Source: Schlesneria paludicola DSM 18645
GTDB lineage: Bacteria; Planctomycetota; Planctomycetia; Planctomycetales; Planctomycetaceae
Assembly (NCBI GenBank): GCA_945862235.1
Contig: CAMAYU010000001.1
Coordinates: 1 to 64,000 of the forward strand
Length of the DNA: 64,000 nt
Reading direction: 5' to 3'
The position numbers were made by a program, and so were the translations under genes. Shown piece after piece: positions 53,572 to 62,113 of the stretch. Position 1 is the first letter of the stretch; each line of letters starts with the position of its first letter. The notes under the pieces are model-generated. The model was given only the letters and a program-made list of their open reading frames with translations, was not told the DNA's origin and did no database searches.

Positions 53572-56010
53572 ATGACTCGATGCACGCGGATCGTTCTCTC
53601 GGGCTTGTTTGTTGTGGCGTTGGTGCTGGGAGAGATGCCGCGTCACGCAAGTGCGGCTGATTTGTCCGGAGTGGCCGTCAAAGAGGCGATTGAACGAGGC
53701 AAGAAATTTCTCGCCAGCCAGCAAGAGGCGAGCGGCGCTTGGTCAAACGGCACTGAAGGTCAGACGGTCGGTACGACGGCGATCGCTTTGCTGGCGCTGA
53801 TTAACTCGGGAATGACTCCTCAGGACGGGCCGGTGAAACGCGGTCTGAAGTTCCTGCGTGAGAGCGATCCGAGCGTCCATCCGGAAACTTATCAAGTCGC
53901 GCTATCGATCATGGCACTGGCCGCAGCGAAAGATGGCGCGACCGATCGCGTGCGGATCAGCCATCTCGCCCAACGCTTGGAAGCGGGCCAAGTCACCCAG
54001 ACGAACCCTGGCGCATGGGGCTATGAACTGAGCGGTGGCGGCGGCTTCATTGGAGGTGACAGCAGCAACACTCAGTTCGCGATCCTTGGTCTGCGCGAGG
54101 CAGTCGAAGCGGGGGCCGTCGTGAGCCGCGAAACTTGGACGAGGAACCGTGACTACTGGGTGCGTGGCCAGAACGGTGACGGAGGCTGGGCCTATACCAG
54201 TCAGAAAGGCGCGGGCGGCAGTTACGGCAGCATGACCGTGGCGGGGGTCTCCTCGTTGGCGATCTGCGAACAGATGCTGCGTTCCGATCAAGGAGTCGCG
54301 CCGGATGGAACGCCTCCCTGCTGCAATCAAGCCGAGCCAAACCCCGAACTTGAGAAGGGGCTGGAGTGGCTCGCGCGTCACTTCAATCCCGGCAACAACA
54401 ACGGCAGTCCTCACGGCAACGTCTTGTACTTTCTCTACGGCATCGAGCGAGCCGGACGACTCAGCGGCCAGCGGTTCTTTGGCGAACACGATTGGTACCG
54501 CGAGGGGGCCGCGTACCTCGTCAAGATGCAGAACGCGGTGATTGGTCGCTGGGATGGAGCGGGCCACGGTGAGTCTCACCCCGTCATCGCGACGAGTTAC
54601 GCATTGCTGTACTTGTCGAAAGGCCTCGCCCCGGTTCTCGTCAACAAATTGAAGTACGGGCCGCGCGATCCGCAGCGACCGCTTGAAGTCGTGGGTGACG
54701 ATTGGAACCGCCATCGTCGTGACATTCGCAACCTGACCGAACACATCAGCGGACGACCGAAGTGGCCGAAACTCCTCACGTCACAGGAAGTGGACCTCGC
54801 CCGCGCCGTGAAGTCCGACGGCGTGAACTCGCTGCTGCAAGCTCCCGTCCTGTTCATCACCGGCAAGGACCGACCGAAATTCGCGCCGGAAGAACTCAAG
54901 CTGCTCAAAGAGTATCTCCAAGAAGGGGGTTTCATCTTCGCAATGCCGACCTGCCAGTCGGCCGAGTTTGAAGCCGGTCTGCGCGAAGTGCTGACTCACA
55001 TCCTGCCGCCGGGCGAGGGAGAACTGAAACCGCTGACGCCCGACCATCCGGTCTATCGCAGCGAACACTTGCTGCACTCTGACGGCGTGCCGCTCCTCGG
55101 AGTGGACTTCGGTTGCCGCACAACGGTGATCTATTCCCCCGAAGACCTCGGTTGCCTGTGGGATTACTGGGCGAAACAAGACCCGCCGAAACGCAACGTG
55201 CAGCTCACAGCCAAGATTCTCCGCGCGACGCAGATTGGCGTGAACGTGATGGCCTACGCCACCGGACGAGAGCCGCCCGACAAGACCGACGCCCCGAAGA
55301 AAGTGGCCGAAGCAGCGGACCTCGACAACGTCGAGCGAGGGCTGCTCCAGATCGCGCAGATCAAGCACGACGGAGCTTGGAACGCCGCCCCGCGCGCGTT
55401 GCGCAACCTGCTCGTCGCGCTGAACGAAACAGCGGGCATGGCCGCCTCAACCAAATCGCGTGAGCTGACCTTCGCCGATCCCAACGTCTTCCAACACCCG
55501 ATCCTCTACATGCACGGACGCAATCGTTTCGCCATGAACAACGATGAGAAAAAGCAACTGCGCGAGTACCTCGACCGTGGCGGAGTGTTGTTTGCAGACT
55601 CCTGCTGCGGCGCGAAGCCGTTCGACAAATCGTTCCGTGAGTTCATGCAGGCGGTCTTCCCCGACAAGAAGTTCGAGCGGATCGCCGTCAACCACGAGTT
55701 GTTCACGGAAAAGTACGGCCACGACATCCGCAAACTACGCCGCCGGATGCAGGAGGCCGTGGGTGAGACCGCCGCGTCGTCGATGAACGTGCGCGAAGTC
55801 GATCCGCTGCTGGAAGGGATCGAAATCGATGGCCGACTCGCCGTGATCTACAGCAAGTACGACATCAGCTGTGCTCTCGAACGACAATCGGCGGGGAACT
55901 GCGAAGGCTACCTCCCCGAAGACGCAGTGAAGCTCGCCACGAACATCGTGTTGTACGCGTCGCTGCAAGACCTGCGACTGAAGCCTGCCGAAGTGAGCGA
56001 ACCGAAGTGA
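53572..56010 (+). CDS. Secreted prenyltransferase/cyclase-like plus two DUF4159 domains
   Basis: 812 aa. Signal peptide up to HASAADLSG. Residues about 30-380 are alpha/alpha-barrel repeats like squalene cyclase/prenyltransferase (IERGKKFLASQQEASGAWSN, WVRGQNGDGGWAYTSQKGAG, IATSYALLYLSKGLAP) without a DxDD motif. DUF4159 appears twice: APVLFITGKDRPKFAPEELK (about 420) and HPILYMHGRNRFAMNNDEKK (about 640), each followed by L..YL..GG...A. The protein is probably periplasmic; function unknown. Confidence 0.88.
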   Translation: MTRCTRIVLSGLFVVALVLGEMPRHASAADLSGVAVKEAIERGKKFLASQQEASGAWSNGTEGQTVGTTAIALLALINSGMTPQDGPVKRGLKFLRESDPSVHPETYQVALSIMALAAAKDGATDRVRISHLAQRLEAGQVTQTNPGAWGYELSGGGGFIGGDSSNTQFAILGLREAVEAGAVVSRETWTRNRDYWVRGQNGDGGWAYTSQKGAGGSYGSMTVAGVSSLAICEQMLRSDQGVAPDGTPPCCNQAEPNPELEKGLEWLARHFNPGNNNGSPHGNVLYFLYGIERAGRLSGQRFFGEHDWYREGAAYLVKMQNAVIGRWDGAGHGESHPVIATSYALLYLSKGLAPVLVNKLKYGPRDPQRPLEVVGDDWNRHRRDIRNLTEHISGRPKWPKLLTSQEVDLARAVKSDGVNSLLQAPVLFITGKDRPKFAPEELKLLKEYLQEGGFIFAMPTCQSAEFEAGLREVLTHILPPGEGELKPLTPDHPVYRSEHLLHSDGVPLLGVDFGCRTTVIYSPEDLGCLWDYWAKQDPPKRNVQLTAKILRATQIGVNVMAYATGREPPDKTDAPKKVAEAADLDNVERGLLQIAQIKHDGAWNAAPRALRNLLVALNETAGMAASTKSRELTFADPNVFQHPILYMHGRNRFAMNNDEKKQLREYLDRGGVLFADSCCGAKPFDKSFREFMQAVFPDKKFERIAVNHELFTEKYGHDIRKLRRRMQEAVGETAASSMNVREVDPLLEGIEIDGRLAVIYSKYDISCALERQSAGNCEGYLPEDAVKLATNIVLYASLQDLRLKPAEVSEPK

Positions 56011-56040
56011 CCGCCCAACGCTCGGCGTGAATCATCGAGG

Positions 56041-56433
56041 TCAATCGGCGCTCAAAACTTCGTCACGGCAGCGCTCGGGGAAAACCGCGATCAGTTCGTG
56101 AGCTTGGTTTGGTCCCCAAGCGGCGACGGCTTCTTTGAGGATGCTCAAGTACGTTGCCCGGTTGTCCCAGTCCGGTTGAAACGGCAGAGCCTCGTGGATC
56201 AACACGATCCGGCGCGGATGCTCGATCCACGCGAGATCGCGGAGACATTCTTCGAGAGCATCCCAGTTCCAGCCGAAGTAACCGGGAAAATCCAAGCCGC
56301 GTGCAAGAACCGTCAACAGATCTCGCTTACGCAGCAGACCGGCCGGAACTCGGACGACGCGTGCTTCGGCGGCTGAATACAGAGCCGGGGCGTCAACAAA
56401 TTGGAAGCCGACGGGACAAGGTGAATCGGACAT
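56041..56433 (-). CDS. Barstar-family RNase inhibitor
   Basis: 130 aa. FPGYFGWNWDALEECLRDLA is the barstar helix that plugs the barnase active site (barstar YGENLDALWDCL). Preceded by a beta strand region ending RVVRVPAGLLRKRDLLTVLA. It has no signal peptide, so it is cytoplasmic as an immunity protein should be. It lies 72 bases downstream of the RNase gene on the same strand. Confidence 0.92.
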   Translation of the reverse strand: MSDSPCPVGFQFVDAPALYSAAEARVVRVPAGLLRKRDLLTVLARGLDFPGYFGWNWDALEECLRDLAWIEHPRRIVLIHEALPFQPDWDNRATYLSILKEAVAAWGPNQAHELIAVFPERCRDEVLSAD

Positions 56434-56505
56434 GACGGAAGAATTCTCGGGGATGTCGTTGCGTGGGAAGCGCCGTTCATGGACGAGGCGTCTGATCGAG
56501 GCCGG

Positions 56506-57363
56506 TCATTTGATCTTCTTAAACGTCTCGTAATGGTCGGGCGTGTACCAGATGTCGCCGCTCTTGCCGAAGATGACTCGTTGCGGTCCGGGACCGTTGA
56601 TGTCCTTCGTCGGATGAACGTACTCGGTGTAATAGCCCTGCGGTTTTTGAGGGAGTCGGCGTTCGCGATTGCCGAACGTCGAGCCGTCATTGCGATGCGT
56701 GTTCCGCTCGCCCCGCGCGATCCGGTCGAGCGTCGGTTGCAGGTCGATCGTCCCTTTGAAAACGACACGACCGAAGTCACGAATCGTCTGGTTTTCAAGC
56801 TGAGCCGTCGTCGCTGACTTCTTCTCGACAGTGTCCGGTTTCGGAGTATCACGTCGTGGATCGTTCGTCGGTTGCGTGGGCGACTTCGGACTCATCCGCG
56901 GATCGGGCGCGGTGCGGTCTGAAGTCGATCGATCATTCGCCGTGGGGGCGCGACCAGCCGTCGTTGGACTCGGACCAGCTCGCGTCGGAGCGGGGGTTCG
57001 ATCGGTCGTCGCGAGCGGCTTGCCGGGCACTGCGGTCTTGGACGATGTGCTTCCCGCGGTGGATGGCAGAGCCTCACGCGACGGAACTGTTCCCGGTTCT
57101 GGCATTACCTCCGGTACGACCGGAGCATCGTGAAAGTCGTCGTTGGAAGCGACTTCGCTGGACGATGCCCGTGTTGTCGTCGCAGCAGGCTTCGCACCGT
57201 TCTCTTGTTGCGCGAGAACACGCTCCCGTTCGGTAGCATCCCGCCGCTGTGTGTTCTGATACCAAGCGAACCCGAGGAATCCCAAGATCAATACGATGAC
57301 GAGCCACGGCGAGAGCTTCTGCACCCCCATTCGTGGAGTGGATGGAGTGGAACCGCTGGACAT
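56506..57363 (-). CDS. Membrane-anchored barnase-like ribonuclease
   Basis: 285 aa from MSSGSTPSTPRMGVQKLSPW; an ATG 18 codons upstream (57417) is an alternative. One N-terminal membrane segment (WLVIVLILGFLGFAWYQNTQ), a Ser/Thr/Pro-rich linker of about 140 residues, and a C-terminal microbial RNase domain: LQPTLDRIARGERNTHRNDG, FGNRERRLPQKPQGYYTEYV, PQRVIFGKSGDIWYTPDHYE. Glu (TEYV), Arg (QRVIF) and His (PDHYE) match barnase Glu73/Arg87/His102. The linker likely displays the RNase outside the membrane. Confidence 0.88.
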   Translation of the reverse strand: MSSGSTPSTPRMGVQKLSPWLVIVLILGFLGFAWYQNTQRRDATERERVLAQQENGAKPAATTTRASSSEVASNDDFHDAPVVPEVMPEPGTVPSREALPSTAGSTSSKTAVPGKPLATTDRTPAPTRAGPSPTTAGRAPTANDRSTSDRTAPDPRMSPKSPTQPTNDPRRDTPKPDTVEKKSATTAQLENQTIRDFGRVVFKGTIDLQPTLDRIARGERNTHRNDGSTFGNRERRLPQKPQGYYTEYVHPTKDINGPGPQRVIFGKSGDIWYTPDHYETFKKIK

Positions 57364-57479
57364 GGCGAACTCAAAAAAGTTAGTTGACCGGTTAGGCTCC
57401 AACCGAAACGGCGGCATGAGGCTCCACTCGACACTATATCCGAACCTCACGCGGCCATAAGTGAGGCGCTTACAAGTTT

Positions 57480-57575
57480 AGGACCGGCGCAACAATCACT
57501 GTCCCCTCGTGGCGGATGCTGCCAGCATCCGAGCCGACGCTGGCAGCGTCGGCCACGACAGTGATTGCTGCGACT
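57480..57575. repeat. Two-hairpin palindromic repeat, copy 2
   Basis: Reverse-complement counterpart of the 1690-1792 repeat: GGATGCTGCCAGCATCC and GACGCTGGCAGCGTC inside CAACAATCACTGTC...GACAGTGATTGCTG. Confidence 0.85.
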
Positions 57576-57670
57576 CGAATTGTGACTCAGCACGTGTTTC
57601 TCTGATGAATCCCTTTTCTTTGTTGCAACAGATTTCAACCCTTCGCCCACTTCCACCACTCAACATCCTG

Positions 57671-59551
57671 TCAGGGCAGCAGTGTCAGTGTGATGCGGCG
57701 CACGTCCATGACCGACTTGCCGGGGATCTCCAGCGCACGCAAGGTGAGCGGTCCTTGGCCCCGTTCCAACCTGATCTCACCGAGCTTCAGCGGGCGGAAC
57801 TCTTTCATCTGCGATTCGCCGTGGGGGCGAGGCAGCGTGTCTTGGTTCGTGTAGAGCGGCGGGTTCCAGCCGGGAGTGACTTGGCCCGTGAGCCGGCTGT
57901 TGCGGAAGGCCAGTTCCACTTGTGAACCAACGTCCGGCTCGGGGCAGGTGTAGTCGATGACCACTTCGTAGCGACCGGTGGTGTGGACATCGAGCAGCCA
58001 GACCAAGCTGTCCTCTTTTGAGGTCCAGTTCACGAAGTATGAGCAGTTCGGCGCGGGGCTGCTGCGCTTCACGGTGCCGCGCGGTTCGCCATCGCGGGCG
58101 GGGAGCATCGTGATGGGGAATTCGCGATAACCGACGGGGATCGGACGGGGATCCACGGCGTTGCCCGTCACGGCTTTCTTCAACGTCACAAGGTTCGGAG
58201 CGGTGTTCGAGTCCAGGCCGCGACCTCCATTCAACACGTCCTGCCGCCAAGCCAGCACCGCCGCTTTCAATCGCGCGGCGATCTGAGGTTCGCGATCCGT
58301 GATCGGCGTCGTTTGCCCCGGATCGGTCCCCATGTCGAAGAGCTGTCCTTGATCGTCGAGCCGGTGCTGTTGAGTTCTCACGCTGACCTTCCCCGCCCAT
58401 GTGGAGAAGATCATCCGGTCGGACCAGTTGACCTGTTGCTTGAGCAGCAACGGCGAGAGGTCTCGCCCGTCGAGCGACTTGTCACCGACGCGAGGCACGT
58501 CGGCCAGCGCGAGCAGCGTGGGGAGCAGGTCAATCGCACCGGCGATCTGCGTGACGGTCTGATTGGCGGGCAATCGTGCGGGCCAGCGAAGGAAGCATGT
58601 CGAGCGCACGCCCCCTTCATCGGTCGTGCCTTTACGTCCCTTCATGCCGCCATTCCAACGCGCACTGTTCGGGCCGTTGTCCGAAAAGTAGAGGACGATC
58701 GTGTTGTCGGTCAGCTTCCACTCCTCAAGCTTTGCCAGCACACGTCCGACGTTCGCGTCCTGGTTCTCGACCATCGCGAGGGCGCAGCGCGTCTCGTCGA
58801 GAACCTCTTTGTCTGGATCGGTCGCACGCTGCGTGATCGGCTTCGATTTGAACCGCTCCCAATCCCGTTCGGGCGCGGCCCACGGTGAATGGGGCGTGGT
58901 GAACGGGACGTAACAGAGGAACGGCTTCGTCGCGTTGCGGTCGATGAAGTCGAGCGCCTGGTTCGTGCAGAGGTCCACGATGTAGCCCGGCTCGCGCACC
59001 ATCCGACCGTTTCGTTCGAGGGGTGGATCGAAGTACTCGCCCCAATGTCCCGAGCTGTGTCCGTAGTACTCATCGAACCCGCGTGCCATCGGGTGGTACG
59101 GCCACTGGCTGCCGTTGTGCCACTTGCCGAACGCTCCCGTCGCATAGCCCGCCGCCTGGAACGCATCCGCGACGGTCCGTTCATCCAGATCGAGCCGCTC
59201 CTGTCCAGTCGAGACCCCGCGCACCCCGCCGCGCGGGTGATAGCGCCCGGTCAGAAGCTCACCCCGCGTCGGAGCGCAGACGGGACAGACGAAGAACCGG
59301 TCGAGCGTCACGCCACCGCGCGCGATCGAGTCGATGTTTGGTGTGCTGACCTGCGTGTTGCCGTTGCGACTGTAGTCACCCCACCCGGCGTCATCGGCCA
59401 GAAAGATCACGACATTCGGCCGCGAGGCCGCAACGCCGAGTTGGCACTGAAGCGCCGACACGACGATGGCTAACACCGGCCACATGTGGCGAGACAACTC
59501 CCGCGAGATGCGATGAGTCCACGAACTGTGATGCGGGGGGATCGGCTTCAT
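57671..59551 (-). CDS. Sulfatase (formylglycine type), C-terminal carbohydrate-binding-like extension
   Basis: 626 aa. A hydrophobic signal near residue 25-40 (MWPVLAIVVSALQCQLGVAA). Metal-binding NVVIFLADDAGWGDYSRNGN; the active-site motif CAPTRGELLTGRY (CxPxR, Cys to formylglycine); GAFGKWHNGSQWPYHP; YFSDNGPNSARWNG. About 150 C-terminal residues after the sulfatase fold include a beta-sandwich region (YEVVIDYTCPEPDVGSQVEL). Probably desulfates an algal or host polysaccharide outside the cytoplasm. Needs a formylglycine-generating enzyme elsewhere. Confidence 0.93.
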   Translation of the reverse strand: MKPIPPHHSSWTHRISRELSRHMWPVLAIVVSALQCQLGVAASRPNVVIFLADDAGWGDYSRNGNTQVSTPNIDSIARGGVTLDRFFVCPVCAPTRGELLTGRYHPRGGVRGVSTGQERLDLDERTVADAFQAAGYATGAFGKWHNGSQWPYHPMARGFDEYYGHSSGHWGEYFDPPLERNGRMVREPGYIVDLCTNQALDFIDRNATKPFLCYVPFTTPHSPWAAPERDWERFKSKPITQRATDPDKEVLDETRCALAMVENQDANVGRVLAKLEEWKLTDNTIVLYFSDNGPNSARWNGGMKGRKGTTDEGGVRSTCFLRWPARLPANQTVTQIAGAIDLLPTLLALADVPRVGDKSLDGRDLSPLLLKQQVNWSDRMIFSTWAGKVSVRTQQHRLDDQGQLFDMGTDPGQTTPITDREPQIAARLKAAVLAWRQDVLNGGRGLDSNTAPNLVTLKKAVTGNAVDPRPIPVGYREFPITMLPARDGEPRGTVKRSSPAPNCSYFVNWTSKEDSLVWLLDVHTTGRYEVVIDYTCPEPDVGSQVELAFRNSRLTGQVTPGWNPPLYTNQDTLPRPHGESQMKEFRPLKLGEIRLERGQGPLTLRALEIPGKSVMDVRRITLTLLP

Positions 59552-59610
59552 GCTCGGTCTACTCCTTCTGTGTGGTGCAGGGCCAATGCCTTTTTGAGGC
59601 TGGGCAAGAC

Positions 59611-59711
59611 GTAGGGTGGGACCAGCCGCGCTTCGCCGCGCCGGCCCACCATGATTTCCAGCGACTGCATGAGGGTGGGCCGGCGCTCGAAGCGAGCTTG
59701 TTCTACCCTAC
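59611..59711. repeat. Palindrome GTAGGGTGGG...CTACCCTAC
   Basis: Outer arms GTAGGGTGGGACCAGC and GCTTGTTCTACCCTAC and inner arms GCGCCGGCCCACC and GGTGGGCCGGCGC, between the two sulfatase genes. Confidence 0.85.
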
Positions 59712-59744
59712 TTTAAAGAGGCAATGACCAGATAATTGGGTGGC

Positions 59745-61250
59745 CTACTTGGTCGCATTCTTGTTGGGATTGTCAGCAGGTCGATTGGCGGCGCGGCCGT
59801 TTGGCTGGAGCGGATCGTGGCTCTCATTGCGAGTCGGCAGCACCGCACCGACCTCTTTCTGCCAGACGTGCAACTCGTCCGTCAGTTGGCGAACTCGTTC
59901 AGGTTGCTGGGCGGCAAGATTGGTCTGTTCTCCCAGATCATGGCCGAGGTGAAACAGTTCGACGCGCGAATCTTCAAACCACTCGATCAGTTTCCACTCG
60001 CCACGACGAATAGCCGCTCCGGGAGCTCCTCCCTGATTGCCGTAGTGCGGGTAGTGCCAGCACAACGCGCGATCGGAAAGCGATTCGCCTCGCAACAGCG
60101 GCAGCAGGCTGAGGCCGTCGAGCTTCTGATCGGCGGCGGGCTTCGCACCGGCCGCATCGAGCAGTGTCGGAAAGAAATCGGGACTGCTGACGGGAGTGTC
60201 GATCACACGCTCGGCCTTCAGAACGGCGGGCCAACGCACGATAAGCGGTTCGCGAATCCCGCCTTCGTAGAGCCAGCCTTTGCCGCCACGCAGCGGCAAG
60301 TTGGACGTAGGCCAACCCTCACTCGTCGAGAGGCCGCCGTTATCACTCGTAAAGATGACGAGCGTGTTGTCGCGCAGCTTTAATTCGTCGAGCTTCGCCA
60401 AGACCTTGCCGACCGCGAGATCCATCGCTTCGACCATCCCCGCATAGACGGTGTGTTCTTGAACGAGTCTCACATCGCGCGGTTCCTCGCGGCCCCACTT
60501 GGCCTCCAACCCGAGCCGCTGCCGTTTCTCTTCGTACTTCTGTTTCAAGTCGTCACGCGCCATCAGAGGCGTGTGGACTGAGTAGAACGAGAAGTACGCG
60601 AAGAACGGCCGGTCCTTGTTCGCTTCGATGAACTTCGCCGTCTCGTTCGCGAGTCGATCAGGAAGATGCTCGCCCGGTGGCCCGTCCTCCAAACGCGGGT
60701 TGCCGTACTGCGAGAAGTACTGGTTTCCGCCGTACGGGCCGCCGCGATCGTGTCCGCCGCGATTGATGTCGAAGCCTTGGTTCTCGGGCCAGAAGCCCTC
60801 CGGTCCCAGATGCCACTTCCCCGCGAAGAACGTCGCGTAGCCCGCTCCCTTCATCGCTTTGGCCAACGTCGGTGAGTCGAGTTTGAGGCGATCGCGATAG
60901 GGCGCTGGACGCAGCGCCGTGTTGCGGTTCCATTGTGCGGGAGCCGCCGCGCCGATGTAGTCGGTGATGCCGGTTCGCTGCGGCCACTGACCGGACATGA
61001 TGCTGGCCCGCGTCGGTGAACAGACGGGACAGGCGGCGTAGGCGTTCGTGAACCTCGCCCCTTCCCGCGCGAGGCGGTCGAGGTTGGGCGTCTCATAAAA
61101 CGTACTGCCATAGCAACCGAGATCGCGTTGCCCGAGATCATCCGCCAAAAAGAAGACGACGTTGGGCCGAGCCGGATCGTTGGCGGAGAGACCCGCACTC
61201 GGAACGGTCGTGACGGCCTGCAACAGCAGCGCGACGGTGGTGACAAGCAT
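59745..61250 (-). CDS. Sulfatase (formylglycine type)
   Basis: 501 aa from MLVTTVALLLQAVTTVPSAG, a good signal peptide; the track start 22 codons upstream would bury it. PNVVFFLADDLGQRDLGCYG, active-site CSPTRASIMSGQWPQRTGI (CxPxR), TFFAGKWHLG, VIFTSDNGGLSTSEGWPTSN. Cleaner arylsulfatase-A-type than its neighbour and without the long C-terminal domain. Both genes run in the same direction with a 193-base gap holding a palindrome, so they may or may not share a transcript. Confidence 0.95.
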   Translation of the reverse strand: MLVTTVALLLQAVTTVPSAGLSANDPARPNVVFFLADDLGQRDLGCYGSTFYETPNLDRLAREGARFTNAYAACPVCSPTRASIMSGQWPQRTGITDYIGAAAPAQWNRNTALRPAPYRDRLKLDSPTLAKAMKGAGYATFFAGKWHLGPEGFWPENQGFDINRGGHDRGGPYGGNQYFSQYGNPRLEDGPPGEHLPDRLANETAKFIEANKDRPFFAYFSFYSVHTPLMARDDLKQKYEEKRQRLGLEAKWGREEPRDVRLVQEHTVYAGMVEAMDLAVGKVLAKLDELKLRDNTLVIFTSDNGGLSTSEGWPTSNLPLRGGKGWLYEGGIREPLIVRWPAVLKAERVIDTPVSSPDFFPTLLDAAGAKPAADQKLDGLSLLPLLRGESLSDRALCWHYPHYGNQGGAPGAAIRRGEWKLIEWFEDSRVELFHLGHDLGEQTNLAAQQPERVRQLTDELHVWQKEVGAVLPTRNESHDPLQPNGRAANRPADNPNKNATK

Positions 61251-62113
61251 CAGTCGAAATCTTTCTGGAGGTTGGATGGGACGCTGCGACGGAACGATTG
61301 CGGGGAACTCGAACATATCGAGGCGATGAGATGTTTTACTTCACGTGCTGAGGGAAGAGGTCTTGGAGCGGCGTTGATTTTGGAAGATGATCGCGTTTGG
61401 TGGCGGACGGAGAACGGGCCGGAAGAGTGAGGAGTCAGCGATGACTCGACCGGCATTTTCTGAGGAACAGCGGCGGGTGTTTTCGACACGACCGTTGATC
61501 GGTATGTCGTGATTTGTCCCGAACGGGGCTCGACTGGCTGAAGCAATTCGACTGGCTAGCGACTTGCCGCTCACAGAAAGTTAGGCGAGCGGCAAGAAAA
61601 AGCTTACTCATCAAAGCCTGACGCGCAAGCGAAGGGTGCTCGATGTCCTAGGTTTCGCTTGCGCGTCAGGCTTCAATTGCCGGTACGACAACTTCTGCCG
61701 CTCGCCTTATTGCGTGCCTGTTCCTTATCAGACATCTTCAGAAAAGGAGTTCCGAATCAGTCCGCCGCACACCGCCGCCGAAGTCTGCCGTCACTGCAAT
61801 AACTTCGCCGAATTCTGCGCTGCCATCGCACGACGGCCTCGACCACATTCCGACAAAACACGGCCCCCCATTCGCCACCCTCATGACGCACAACTTCCAA
61901 CACTTCAGCCCGGCATCATTCTTCACCGCGCGAAGTATGACTCTGGCACCTTGCACGCGGCTAAACTTACGTTGAATTATGGTTGTTGAAGGCATGAGAC
62001 TTCAGCAACGTTTCAAACTCTCGCGAGATTCGTCGATCCCCCAACCCTGTTCTGACATTGCTTGGCATTCCCAGCAAGCTGTCGCAATCACTATTTCTGG
62101 ACTCACGCCCACC
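61251..62113. other. Gene-free stretch upstream of the dehydratase gene
   Basis: About 860 bases between divergent genes. It contains a nested palindrome at 61581-61709. Short ORFs on both strands (up to 117 aa) look like chance frames. Promoters for both divergent genes must lie here, but no confident -35/-10 or -24/-12 pair could be chosen by eye. Confidence 0.55.
61581..61709. repeat. Nested palindrome with GAAGCCTGACGCGCAAG core, copy 2
   Basis: Outer arms TTAGGCGAGCGGCAAGAA and TTCTGCCGCTCGCCTTA; inner arms AAGCCTGACGCGCAAGCGAA and TTCGCTTGCGCGTCAGGCTT (61614-61673). The inner part is the same repeat as 36875-36935. Confidence 0.88.

Noticed and set aside
61636-61989. 117-aa plus-strand and 85-aa minus-strand ORFs upstream of the dehydratase gene
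   Set aside because: They overlap each other and a palindrome, have no ribosome-binding site and no recognisable domain.
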